A stretch of DNA of 46,112 bases from an uncultured Collinsella sp. Its GTDB lineage: Bacteria > Actinomycetota > Coriobacteriia > Coriobacteriales > Coriobacteriaceae. Shown here piece after piece: positions 24,744-33,040 of this stretch (position 1 is its first letter; every line of letters begins with the position of its first letter). A program made the translations under genes and the position numbers. Below the pieces are notes generated by a model. That model was not told the origin of the DNA. It made no database searches and saw only the letters and a program-made list of their open reading frames with translations. Location of the stretch: NCBI GenBank assembly GCA_937950415.1, contig CALFDL010000254.1, forward strand, positions 1 through 46,112, given 5' to 3'.

Positions 24744-24791
24744 GCCCGTTTGACGGGCGAAACCGGTGCGGTTGTAGGGGGACCGCACCGG
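24744..24791 (-). promoter_or_regulatory. Two hairpins between arcA and arcB
   Basis: Perfect 10-base arms CCGGTGCGGT (24763-24772) and ACCGCACCGG (24782-24791), then a second hairpin GCCCGT/ACGGGC (24744-24758) toward arcB. No U-run follows either, so they look like RNA-stability or partial-attenuation elements rather than full terminators. Confidence 0.6.
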
Positions 24792-24803
24792 AAACGGAAA
24801 GAC

Positions 24804-26045
24804 TTAGAGGTCCTCGCGCCAGAAGGGCATGCTCATGCAGCGCGGGCCGCCGCGGCCGCGGGAGAGCTCGGCGGAGGGCACGACGAGAAGGTCCAGGCCC
24901 TCCTTGTACAGCACGTCGTTGGTGACGGTGTTGCGGGCGTAGACGCAGATCTTGCCGGGCTCGACGCACAGGGTGTTGGAGCCGTCGTTCCACTGCTCGC
25001 GGGAGGCCGCGATCGGGTCGCCGCCGCCGCAGGGGATCAGCTTGACCTGGTCGACGCCGGTGGCGTCCTCCAGGACGTGCTCGAGGGTGTCCTCGATCAG
25101 GCGGATGTTCACGTCGCCCGGGTTCTTGCCGGCGGTCAGCTCGTAGACGCGCAGGGTGCCCATGATGGCGGGGTGGATCGTGAACTTATCGACGTCGATC
25201 TGGGTGAAGACCGTGTCGAGGTGCATGAAGGCGCGCGAGACCGGGATGTCGAAGGCCAGGATGCGCTCGACCTTGGAGTCGGAGTTCCAGAAGATGTTCT
25301 GGGCCATGACGTCGATCGCGGCGGCCTGGGTGCGCTGGGAGATGCCGACGGCGAGGGTCTTCTCGTTGATGTTCAGCACGTCGCCGCCCTCGGTGTGGAA
25401 CTGGCAGTCGCGGCGGAAGTACAGCGAGACGTCCTTGTAGTCGGGGTGGTACTTGAAGACGTACTTGCCGTACAGGGTCTCGCGGTTGCGGGTGACCGAG
25501 TACATGCGGTTGAGGTTGACGCCCTCGCCGACGACCGCGAACGGGTCGCGGGTGAAGTAGAGGTTGGGCATCGGGTCGATGATCAGGTCGGACTCGGACT
25601 CGGAGTTGACCAGGGAGTCGAGGGTCGTGGACGCCGTGAGGGGCATGTCGATCTCGGCCTTGGTCATGCCGGCCATGGTCTTCTTGACGAACTCGAGGTT
25701 GTCCTCGATGGAGTCCAGCTTCTCGCGGACGATCTGCGGCATGTGCTGGCCGCGGATGCCGGCCTCGGCGATGTACTGGTCGGTGAACTCGGCGCGGGCG
25801 CCGGGGACCTGGTCGAACACCTCGGCGACGAGGTTCTCGAGGTAGAGGACCTCCACGCCCTGGTCCCTCAGGATCTGGGCGAAGGTGTCGTGCTCCTGCT
25901 GTGCGACCTCCAGGAACGGGACGTCGTCGAACAGGAGTCGCTCGAGCTCGTCGGGCGGCAGGTTGAGGAGCTCGTCGCCGGGACGGTGCAGGCAGACCTT
26001 CCTGAGCTTGCCGATCTCGGAAGGCACGTGCAGACCTTTCGTCAT
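24804..26045 (-). CDS. arcA: Arginine deiminase
   Basis: Hydrolyses arginine to citrulline and ammonia, the first step of the arginine deiminase pathway, which yields ATP and raises pH in anaerobes. The 413 residues carry the guanidino-modifying enzyme residues: FTRDPF (near 164), FHTEGGDVLN (near 216, His-Glu), HLDTVFT (catalytic His) and the C-terminal nucleophile Cys in GGPRCMSMPF. Full length. The start has AGGAGG two bases upstream plus a GAAAGG further out. Codon use is extremely G/C-ended, more so than its neighbours, which fits high expression or a different ancestry. It is the first gene of the arc locus and faces a long AT-rich control region. Confidence 0.97.
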   Translation of the reverse strand: MTKGLHVPSEIGKLRKVCLHRPGDELLNLPPDELERLLFDDVPFLEVAQQEHDTFAQILRDQGVEVLYLENLVAEVFDQVPGARAEFTDQYIAEAGIRGQHMPQIVREKLDSIEDNLEFVKKTMAGMTKAEIDMPLTASTTLDSLVNSESESDLIIDPMPNLYFTRDPFAVVGEGVNLNRMYSVTRNRETLYGKYVFKYHPDYKDVSLYFRRDCQFHTEGGDVLNINEKTLAVGISQRTQAAAIDVMAQNIFWNSDSKVERILAFDIPVSRAFMHLDTVFTQIDVDKFTIHPAIMGTLRVYELTAGKNPGDVNIRLIEDTLEHVLEDATGVDQVKLIPCGGGDPIAASREQWNDGSNTLCVEPGKICVYARNTVTNDVLYKEGLDLLVVPSAELSRGRGGPRCMSMPFWREDL

Positions 26046-26597
26046 GGCCTCCTACCTTTCTTTCGGGCCTTACTGGCCGAATGTATCAGCGCCCCTCCAT
26101 ATGGGACGCTGCTTGCTGACAGCTCTAGTTATATCCAAAAATCACCCGCAATTCCACCTCGCCCCCGAACGGTCAACAAAGTGCGATGAACGGTATATCG
26201 CATGTGATTCCCCCATGATGTACTTCGGCGTTCTAAAGTAACTTTTCTAAGGTAAACGCTCTTTTTTCTCAAAAATCATTCGCAATTACAACTCCAATCT
26301 TACGATTAAGAATTGCATATCTAAAACGGTTTTATGTATATAAATGACGCTTGTTCGTGTTTCTGTCTGTATTCGATGATATTCAGCTACCTATCATTCT
26401 TATTCACACATACTCACCAGTTGAGTGAGGATATAGACCGTTTTTCACAACGCGACGGGCGTCAGCTCTATGGCTTGTCAGCGTAAGAAGTAGGTAAAGA
26501 TACCGTTCACGCGATACGTCCGTGCCATAGGTCGACTAAATTGAGACAATAGTGAATAGTGTTAGGCTACCGTCCCCTGCGGGGACTGAACGGACAG
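26046..26597. promoter_or_regulatory. Divergent AT-rich control region between arcA and ppk1
   Basis: About 550 bases with no gene. It is far more AT-rich than the rest of the window, most clearly from 26210 to 26420. It contains a 26-base imperfect direct repeat (26135-26160 and 26269-26294), an ACTCA-CCAGT-TGAGT dyad (about 26409-26423), two GTCAGC copies 16 bases apart before ppk1 (26461-26466, 26477-26482), and a small GTCCCC-TGC-GGGGAC hairpin just before the ppk1 start. A TATAACT -10-like element for arcA lies at 26128-26134 on the minus strand. Control of arcA by arginine, oxygen or catabolite signals is likely from family knowledge, but no classic ArgR or FNR box is evident. Confidence 0.6.
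26135..26294 (-). promoter_or_regulatory. Operator-like direct repeat upstream of arcA
   Basis: CAAAAATCACCCGCAATT (from about 26136) and CAAAAATCATTCGCAATT (from about 26270) differ at two positions in 18 and share a following CA-CTC tail. On the minus strand both read AATTGCGnnTGATTTTTG toward arcA. The copies are 134 bases apart, which would suit looping or cooperative binding. The regulator is unknown. Confidence 0.5.
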
Positions 26598-29099
26598 ATG
26601 CATATGCCGAGCAAAATCGAAAAAAAGCAAGCCGCCGCAAAGCTGCGCAAACCGCCGCGCGACTTCTCGTACACGCAGAACCGAGAGCTCAGCTGGCTGC
26701 GCTTTGACAACCGTGTGCTTGACGAAGCCTTCGACGAGACCGTTCCGCTGTTCGAGCGTCTAAAGTTCGTGTCGATTTTCGAGTCTAACCTCGACGAGTT
26801 TCTCATGGTGCGCGTGGGCGGCCTGTCCGATCTGGCAGAGCTCAAAAAACAGCCTGTCGACAACAAGAGCAATATGACCGCCTCCGAACAGGTCGATGCT
26901 GTCATGGCCGAAATGCCCGGGCTCCTTACCCGATGGGAGTCCATCTTTAAGAGCATCGAGGGCAAGCTCGACACCCTGGGCGTTCACCGCGCGCGTGTCG
27001 ATTCGCTTACGCCCGAGGAGCGCACCTTTGTAACCCGCTACTTCCAGGCCTACGTGTCGCCGGTCATCTCGCCGTTGGTCATTGACCCGCGCCATCCCTT
27101 CCCCAACCTGCGCAACGGTGCACTCTATCTGGCTTGTGGCCTGGACGGCGTCACCGACGAGGAGAGTCTGCTGGGCCTTATCGAGATCCCCGCCTCGATG
27201 AACCGCGTGGTCGAGATCCCCTCGCCCACCGGCACCTACTCCTACATTCTGCTCGAGGACGTCATCCTCGCCTGTCTGGACAGCTGCTTTGGCTCCTATA
27301 AGCCGCTCGACCGTTCGCTCATCCGCGTCACCCGCAACGCCGACATCGATCCGGACGGCGAGGGCGTCGAGGAGGAAGAGGACTACCGCCAGCACATGAA
27401 GCGCATCCTTAAGAAGCGCCTGCGTCTGCAGCCGGTAGTGCTCGCGGTCTCGGGGTCGCTCGAGAAGGCGACGCTCAAGACCATCCGCAAGGCGCTCGAG
27501 CTTTCTCGCCGCTCGGTCTTTACCTGCGATATCCCGCTCGACCTGGGCTACGTCTTCGGCATTGAGGGCAAGATTCCCGAGCATCTACGCAACGAGCTGC
27601 TCTTTACGCCGTTTAAGCCGCAGCCCAACCCCACCATCGATATGACCCGCTCCATCCGCGAGCAGGTGCTGCAGCACGACAAGCTGCTCTTCTACCCTTA
27701 CGAGGCCATGAACCCGTTCTTGGACCTGGTGCACGAGGCCGCCTACGACCCCGAGTGCATCTCGCTGCGCATCACGCTCTACCGCGTGGCCAAGCAGAGC
27801 CGCCTGTGCGAGTCGCTGATCGATGCCGCCGAGAACGGCAAAGAGGTCACGGTGCTCATGGAGCTCCGCGCCCGCTTCGACGAGCAGAACAACATCGAGT
27901 GGGCCGAGCGTCTGGAAGAGGCAGGCTGCACCGTCATCTACGGCTCCGAAGGCTTTAAGTGCCACTCCAAGATCTGCCAGCTCACCTATCGCGAGGGCAT
28001 GGCGCTAACGCGCCTCACGCTTTTGGGCACCGGCAACTTTAACGAGAAGACGGCCAAGCTCTACAGCGACTTTATGCTCATGACCGCCCATCCCGGCATC
28101 GGCGAGGACGCCAACCTGTTCTTCCGCAACCTGTCGCTGGGCAACCTGCGCGGCGACTACCGCTTCCTGGGTGTGGCGCCCGTCGGACTGAAACCGCTCA
28201 TCATGCGCGGGCTTGACCGCGAGATCCAGCGCGCCCTTGCCGGCGAGCCCGCCCGCGTGTTCTTTAAGCTCAACTCGCTGACCGACCGCGAGGTCATCGA
28301 CAAGATCGCCGAGGCATCGTGCGCAGGAGTCCGCGTAGACATGATCATCCGCGGCATCTCGTGCCTCAAGCCGGGCGTTCCGGGCAAGACCGAGAACGTG
28401 CATGTCCGTTCTATCGTCGGACGCTTTTTGGAGCACGCGCGCGTCTATGCTTTCGGCGTGGACTCGGACATGATTTACCTGAGCTCGGCAGACATGATGA
28501 CGCGCAACACCGAGCACCGCGTGGAGATCGCCTTCCCCGTGCTCGACCCCACCTGCCGCGCCCTAGTGCACGAGTATATGGGCATGCAGCTGCGGGACAA
28601 CGTGAAGGCCCGCAGCCTCACGAGCGACGGCACCTGGGTCCCCGTGGAGCGCAAAGAGGACGAGAAGCCCTTCAACTCGCAGGAAGCTCTGCTGGAGCGT
28701 GCCTATCGCAACGCTGAGTCCGCCGGGCAGCAGCGCGCACAGGAGAAGGAACGTGTGGCCGAAGAGGCTATTCAGGCCGAGATTGAACATGAGGCAGTTG
28801 CCAAACCGGAAACGGTTGCCGCTCCCCCGGTGAATGAACCCGTGGCTGCCGCAGAGCCCGCCGCGGAGAAAGCGCCCGAGGTTCAGAAGGTCCAGGCGAC
28901 CGTCATTGAGCCCGAGCCTGCACCTGTACCTCGGCCCGAGCCGCAGTTCACCAAGCCCGCACACGAGCCGAACGCCCGTCGCGATAAGCCCACCGGCAAG
29001 ACCAAGGCCATCGAGCGCCATCGCCCCGGCCGCGTGCGCATGGGCCTGGGTCTGATCGGCCTGGGTCTTAAGACGCTCATTACCGGCAAGACGAAATAG
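26598..29099 (+). CDS. ppk1: Polyphosphate kinase 1 with C-terminal extension
   Basis: Reversibly builds inorganic polyphosphate from ATP at the membrane. The protein has 833 residues: the N-terminal domain begins with NRELSWLRFDNRVLDEA; the two phospholipase-D-like catalytic domains include the autophosphorylated His456 in KCHSKI, GTGNFNEKTA, and a second essential His613 in RFLEHARVYAF. Normal PPK1 proteins end near residue 700. Here about 129 further residues (705-833) are rich in Glu, Ala and Pro and end in a basic stretch RHRPGRVRMGLGLIGLG. ATG at 26598 is taken; ATG at 26604 and an upstream GTG at 26559 are alternatives, and no strong ribosome-binding site separates them. A strong terminator follows. 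Confidence 0.94.
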   Translation: MHMPSKIEKKQAAAKLRKPPRDFSYTQNRELSWLRFDNRVLDEAFDETVPLFERLKFVSIFESNLDEFLMVRVGGLSDLAELKKQPVDNKSNMTASEQVDAVMAEMPGLLTRWESIFKSIEGKLDTLGVHRARVDSLTPEERTFVTRYFQAYVSPVISPLVIDPRHPFPNLRNGALYLACGLDGVTDEESLLGLIEIPASMNRVVEIPSPTGTYSYILLEDVILACLDSCFGSYKPLDRSLIRVTRNADIDPDGEGVEEEEDYRQHMKRILKKRLRLQPVVLAVSGSLEKATLKTIRKALELSRRSVFTCDIPLDLGYVFGIEGKIPEHLRNELLFTPFKPQPNPTIDMTRSIREQVLQHDKLLFYPYEAMNPFLDLVHEAAYDPECISLRITLYRVAKQSRLCESLIDAAENGKEVTVLMELRARFDEQNNIEWAERLEEAGCTVIYGSEGFKCHSKICQLTYREGMALTRLTLLGTGNFNEKTAKLYSDFMLMTAHPGIGEDANLFFRNLSLGNLRGDYRFLGVAPVGLKPLIMRGLDREIQRALAGEPARVFFKLNSLTDREVIDKIAEASCAGVRVDMIIRGISCLKPGVPGKTENVHVRSIVGRFLEHARVYAFGVDSDMIYLSSADMMTRNTEHRVEIAFPVLDPTCRALVHEYMGMQLRDNVKARSLTSDGTWVPVERKEDEKPFNSQEALLERAYRNAESAGQQRAQEKERVAEEAIQAEIEHEAVAKPETVAAPPVNEPVAAAEPAAEKAPEVQKVQATVIEPEPAPVPRPEPQFTKPAHEPNARRDKPTGKTKAIERHRPGRVRMGLGLIGLGLKTLITGKTK

Positions 29100-29124
29100 T
29101 CGTTTGTAGAAGCAGTTTGTAGAA

Positions 29125-29168
29125 GCGCCCCGCATTTGAGGAAAGCCTCGAATGCGGGGCGCTTTTCC
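29125..29168 (+). terminator. Rho-independent terminator after ppk1
   Basis: 17-base stem (GCGCCCCGCATTTGAGG from 29125 with its complement ending 29162, one G-U type mismatch), tetraloop AAAG, then TTTT. It isolates ppk1 from the next gene. Confidence 0.9.
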
Positions 29169-29212
29169 CTGCTACCATGGTGCGAACAACAACGCGAATG
29201 ACAGGCAGGAAT

Positions 29213-30526
29213 ATGAAGCTCACTATAGAATCGATGACCTACGGCGCCGACGGGCTGGCGCACGCCGACAACGGCAAGGCCGTCTTTGTGCAGGGTGCCG
29301 TGGCAGGCGACACCGTCGAGGCCGAGGTCGTACAGGACGGCAAGTCATTCATGCGCGCCCGCACCACCGAGATTCTGGAGCCAAGCCCCAATCGCATTCA
29401 GCCTCCCTGCCCCTTCGTGGGCATCTGCGGCGGCTGCTCGTGGGGCAATCTCTCACGCACGGCACAGCTCGCCGCCAAGGAGCAAAACCTGCGCTCCACG
29501 CTCGAGCGCATCGGCAAGTTCGCTCCTGAGCAGGTCGATGAGCTGGTGCAGCCCATCCGCCACACCAAGGACGACTGGGGCTACCGCAACAAGATCGAGC
29601 TCGAACCGACCGTCGTCAACGGTCGTGTTCGTCTTGGCATGCACGGTGTCGACCCCACCAAAATTGTGACCGTCGATGCGTGCCCGCTGTTCGATAAGCG
29701 TTTTCCCAAGGCGCTCAAATCGGTCGTCGGCGCACTCAACTATCTAAGCGGCAGCCATGATTTGGGCCTCGAGCGCGTGGGCATTCGCGCCTCGCGCCGC
29801 ACTAAGGCGCTCGAAGTCGCACTCTGGACGCCCACGGGTTCCTTCCCGCGCTCGCAAGTCTCGCGCGTGCTGGCAGACGCCGCGCACCCCACAAGCGTGG
29901 TGCGCGTGATGAGCAAGGGCGAGAAGAAGGCCCGCCGCGTCTCTAAGGTAGAGATGCTCGCCGGCGAGGGCTCGTGGACCGAGAACATCGCCGAAGGCCA
30001 GATGCGCCTGTCCGCTCCGTCGTTTTTCCAGGTCAACACCAAGGGTGCCGAGATTTTGATCGATCTTGTCATGGAAGCGCTCGACCCGCAGGAAGACGAG
30101 CTTGCCGTGGACCTGTACTGCGGTGCCGGCACCTTTACCCTGCCGCTCGCCCGCCGCTGCGACTTTGTCGCTGCCGTCGAGGCCTACGGCCCCGCCGTGC
30201 GCGATCTACGCCGTAACCTGGAAATCAACAAGCTTGATAACGTCGACGTCATTGGCGGAGACGCGGTGCGCGAGTTCCCCGACCAGGATGCCGACATCTT
30301 GGTGGTCGACCCGCCGCGCGCAGGCCTCGCCCCCGAGGCGATCGGCCTTATCGCCAGCACGAGTGCCCGCGATGTCGCCTACGTGAGCTGCGACCCGGCC
30401 ACCCTGGCGCGCGATCTCAAACGCTTTGTCGAAGAAGGCACCTTCTCCCCCGTAAAGATCACGCCAGTCGACCTGTTCCCACAAACCTTCCACTGCGAGA
30501 CCGTCGTCCACCTTAGGCGCAACTAG
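29213..30526 (+). CDS. rlmD: 23S rRNA (uracil-5-)-methyltransferase, RlmD/RumA family (TrmA superfamily)
   Basis: SAM-dependent enzyme that makes 5-methyluridine in RNA. The 437 residues have an N-terminal TRAM domain (1-56, GADGLAHADNGKAVFVQGAVAGD), an iron-sulfur cluster set with Cys66, Cys72 and Cys75 (CPFVGICGGC) plus a fourth Cys in DACPLFD, a SAM-binding motif DLYCGAGTFTLPLA, DPPRAGL, the catalytic Cys in YVSCDPATLARDL, and the C-terminal FPQTFHCETV. RlmD, RlmCD and TrmA-like targets cannot be told apart from sequence alone. ATG at 29213 has AGGA three to four bases upstream; an ATG 12 codons earlier is less likely. No obvious operon partner. Confidence 0.92.
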   Translation: MKLTIESMTYGADGLAHADNGKAVFVQGAVAGDTVEAEVVQDGKSFMRARTTEILEPSPNRIQPPCPFVGICGGCSWGNLSRTAQLAAKEQNLRSTLERIGKFAPEQVDELVQPIRHTKDDWGYRNKIELEPTVVNGRVRLGMHGVDPTKIVTVDACPLFDKRFPKALKSVVGALNYLSGSHDLGLERVGIRASRRTKALEVALWTPTGSFPRSQVSRVLADAAHPTSVVRVMSKGEKKARRVSKVEMLAGEGSWTENIAEGQMRLSAPSFFQVNTKGAEILIDLVMEALDPQEDELAVDLYCGAGTFTLPLARRCDFVAAVEAYGPAVRDLRRNLEINKLDNVDVIGGDAVREFPDQDADILVVDPPRAGLAPEAIGLIASTSARDVAYVSCDPATLARDLKRFVEEGTFSPVKITPVDLFPQTFHCETVVHLRRN

Positions 30527-30631
30527 CCGCTTAATCATTGCTCAGAAAATCATTGGGAAATCGAGCGTGGCAAGCGGAGGTCTTCGGGGTATAAGACGGC
30601 TAATTGTATGCCGCCTATGAAAGGAACCCTC

Positions 30632-31174
30632 ATGCCCAGCGTTGCCGTTCTCGCCGCCGATGGCTTTGAAACTATTGAATGCTTGACCATGGTCGATGTC
30701 ATGCGTCGCGGCGGCGTGCGCGCCACGCTCGTCTCGATCATGCCCACGCGTGAGGTCGTAAGCTCGCTGCAGATTCCCGTGACCTGCGATGCGCTCTTTG
30801 ATGAGATCGACTTTGACGAGTACGACTGCGTCGTGCTGCCTGGCGGCCTACCCGGTGCCACCAACCTGCGCGCCGATCAGCGCGTCTGCGACGTGGTCTG
30901 CGAGTTCGCCGCGACCAAGCACGTCGCCGCCATCTGCGCCGCCCCGTTTATCCTGGGCGAGCTCGACCTGCTCGAGGGGCGCCACGCCACGTGCTTCCCT
31001 GGCTTTGAGAAAAGCTTCCCCGAAGGCGCCTATACCGGCGAGAAGGTCACGCAAGACGGCAACATCATCACTGCCAGCGGCATGGCACAGTCCCTCCCCT
31101 TTGCATTGGAGCTGCTGCGCACGCTCGCCGGCGACAAGGCCGTCGAGAAGGTCGCCGAGGGCATCCAACTATGA
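30632..31174 (+). CDS. DJ-1/PfpI family protein
   Basis: 180-residue single-domain DJ-1/ThiJ/PfpI protein. The conserved acidic residue (Glu16 in DGFETIE), the nucleophile-elbow Cys102 in AAICAAPFIL, and the VVLPGG loop (67-72) are present, as in bacterial YajL/DJ-1-like proteins linked to glyoxal defence or covalent chaperone roles. These roles are disputed in the family, so no reaction is assigned. ATG at 30632 has AAAGGAA six bases upstream. A GTATAAGA element at about 30589-30596 may be its -10. Its stop overlaps the start of maf by four bases (ATGA), so the two are translated together. Confidence 0.9.
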   Translation: MPSVAVLAADGFETIECLTMVDVMRRGGVRATLVSIMPTREVVSSLQIPVTCDALFDEIDFDEYDCVVLPGGLPGATNLRADQRVCDVVCEFAATKHVAAICAAPFILGELDLLEGRHATCFPGFEKSFPEGAYTGEKVTQDGNIITASGMAQSLPFALELLRTLAGDKAVEKVAEGIQL

Positions 31175-31752
31175 TTTTGGCTTCGCAATCGCCGCGCCGC
31201 ATAGAGCTGATGCGCGAGGCAGGCTACAACATTCGCGTGATTCCCGCGGATATCGACGAAACGCCCTTTGATGGCGAGGCCCCGCTCACGCTTGTCGAGC
31301 GCTTGGCACGCGCCAAGGCGGCTGCCGTTGCTGCCGAGTATGCCGAGCCCAATGAGCTGACGGTCGCGGCCGACACCATCGTCACCTTTGACGGCAAGAT
31401 TCTGGGCAAGCCGGCAACCGAGGACGAGGCGTGCACCATGCTCCGCGAGCTTTCGGGCCGCACGCACCAGGTCGCAACCGGCGTCTGCATCGTTAAGGCA
31501 GGCGATACGGCCGCCCCGCATGCCGCCGAAAGCCTGTCCTTTGTCGATGTGACCGACGTGACGTTCTACGAGCTCACCGACGAGCAGATCGAGCACTACG
31601 TCGCCTCGGGTGAGCCCATGGACAAGGCCGGCGCCTACGGCATTCAGGGCACAGGAGGACGCATGCTCGTGCACGATATTTCGGGCGACTTCTATAACGT
31701 GGTGGGCCTACCCATCGCCCGCGTCGCGCGCGCGATTCAAAAACTCTCGTAA
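31171..31752 (+). CDS. maf: Maf-family nucleoside triphosphate pyrophosphatase
   Basis: House-cleaning pyrophosphatase that removes dTTP/UTP or modified nucleotides to limit misincorporation, and is linked to septum control in Bacillus. The 193 residues begin MILASQSPRRIELM (the family's SxSPRR motif), then IDET near 28, AADTIVTFDGKILGKP (near 67) and the C-terminal DKAGAYGIQGTGG. All catalytic-motif residues are visible. It overlaps the DJ-1 gene by four bases. The subfamily with dTTP/UTP preference (YhdE-like) is likely from the motif pattern but not certain. Confidence 0.95.
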   Translation: MILASQSPRRIELMREAGYNIRVIPADIDETPFDGEAPLTLVERLARAKAAAVAAEYAEPNELTVAADTIVTFDGKILGKPATEDEACTMLRELSGRTHQVATGVCIVKAGDTAAPHAAESLSFVDVTDVTFYELTDEQIEHYVASGEPMDKAGAYGIQGTGGRMLVHDISGDFYNVVGLPIARVARAIQKLS

Positions 31753-31853
31753 TTGCATCTGGCGCTGGGTATCCCCCGGCGCCTACAATTTTGGCGTACC
31801 GTACGGATCCCGACCGGGCACAAGGCGCGGCGGAAAACCGATAGGAGTTAAAC

Positions 31854-32855
31854 ATGGATACACTGCTCGAGGCCATTGACGTCTGCGATGTCGATGGCTT
31901 TTGCTATGGCAACTATACGGACGAGGAGGCCGGCACCGGTTGCACCGTAATCGTGGCACCCGAGGGCGCCACCGGCGGCGTTGACGTTCGCGGCGGTGCT
32001 CCAGCATCGCGCGAAACCGACCTGCTGCGACCCGAGAACACCGTCGACAAGGTCCACGCCGTCTGCCTTTCGGGTGGATCGGCCTTTGGCCTCGAGGCTG
32101 CAAGCGGCGTCGCTCGCGAGCTTGAGAGCCGCGGCATCGGCCTTCCCGTCGGCCCCACGCAGGTGCCTATCGTGTGCTCCAGCTGTATCTTCGACCTCGC
32201 CTTTGGTAACCCCACCGTGCGCCCCGACATTGAGGCCGGCATCGCCGCCGTGCGCGAAGCACTCGACCACACCCCCACCAAGCTCGAACAGGGCAACGTA
32301 GGCGCCGGCACGGGCGCTACCGTGGGTAAGCTCATGGGGCCTGCCACCTGCATGAAGGCCGGCCTTGGAGCTGCCGCCGTGGCACTCGGCCCCATCAAGG
32401 TGGGCGCCGTGGTCTCGGTCAACGCCTGCGGCAACGTTGTCGACCCCTTCACCGGCGAGTGGGTCGCCGGTATGCGTGCCGCAGCCGATAGCGACCAGAT
32501 CGTCGACATGGAACTCGCAGCCTTTGCCGCCGCCGGATCCATGCAGATGCCGCTCGACCGCACCAACACCACCATCAGCTGCATCGTCACCAACATGGAG
32601 CTCACTAAGGCCCAGGCCACCAAGGTCTCCCAAATGGCCGCAGACGCCTACGCACACGCCATCCGTCCCACGCACACCACCAACGATGGCGACACCATCT
32701 ACACCCTCGCCAGCGGCAAACTGGGCGCCCAGGCAAGCGCCGCCGTTCCCCTAGACCTGCTGGGCATGCTCGCCGTAAGGGCTTTGCAAACCGCCATCGT
32801 AAACGGAGGCAAAACCGCCAAAACCTCCCACGGCATCCCCGGCACCGCGAAGTAA
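31854..32855 (+). CDS. P1-family (S58, DmpA/NylC-like) peptidase
   Basis: 333-residue member of the N-terminal-nucleophile-like P1 family, whose proteins cleave themselves and then hydrolyse N-terminal peptides, beta-peptides or oligoamides. Visible motifs: VHAVCLSGGSAFGLEAASGV (67-86), GNVGAGTGATVGK (147-159) and DRTNTTISCIVTN (235-247). By analogy with NylC, self-cleavage would occur between Asn238 and Thr239, freeing Thr239 as nucleophile. AGGAG lies six bases before the ATG. Downstream it faces a convergent glycosyltransferase gene across large palindromes, which may serve as terminators. The natural substrate is unknown. Confidence 0.88.
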   Translation: MDTLLEAIDVCDVDGFCYGNYTDEEAGTGCTVIVAPEGATGGVDVRGGAPASRETDLLRPENTVDKVHAVCLSGGSAFGLEAASGVARELESRGIGLPVGPTQVPIVCSSCIFDLAFGNPTVRPDIEAGIAAVREALDHTPTKLEQGNVGAGTGATVGKLMGPATCMKAGLGAAAVALGPIKVGAVVSVNACGNVVDPFTGEWVAGMRAAADSDQIVDMELAAFAAAGSMQMPLDRTNTTISCIVTNMELTKAQATKVSQMAADAYAHAIRPTHTTNDGDTIYTLASGKLGAQASAAVPLDLLGMLAVRALQTAIVNGGKTAKTSHGIPGTAK

Positions 32856-32867
32856 ACTAGCTCGTCC

Positions 32868-32992
32868 GGTTGCCCGGTGGGTCTTGGTTATGTTTGCTGC
32901 TCTACAGTCCTGGCTCGCACGAAGAGCACATTAAGTGCTCTTCGGCTCGTGCGGAACTCGCGACAAACATAACCAAGACCCACCGGGCAACC
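32868..32992. repeat. 125-base nested palindrome (29-base perfect arms)
   Basis: Arms 32868-32896 and 32964-32992 are exact inverted copies (29 bases). The interior has a second hairpin, CGAAGAGCAC (32920-32929) with GTGCTCTTCG (32935-32944). It begins 13 bases after the P1 peptidase stop, so it may act as a terminator, but its size suggests a mobile miniature element. Confidence 0.85.
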
Positions 32993-33040
32993 TACCAACC
33001 AAAATCTTTTCAGCCCAGGCCCCTGTGTACCGCGCGTCGG

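Noticed and set aside
23697..26189. An 830-codon open frame on the plus strand opposite arcA-arcB
   Set aside because: The product is a low-complexity Leu/Val/Gly/Asp/Glu repeat typical of antisense frames of GC-rich genes; arcA and arcB on the other strand have all catalytic motifs.
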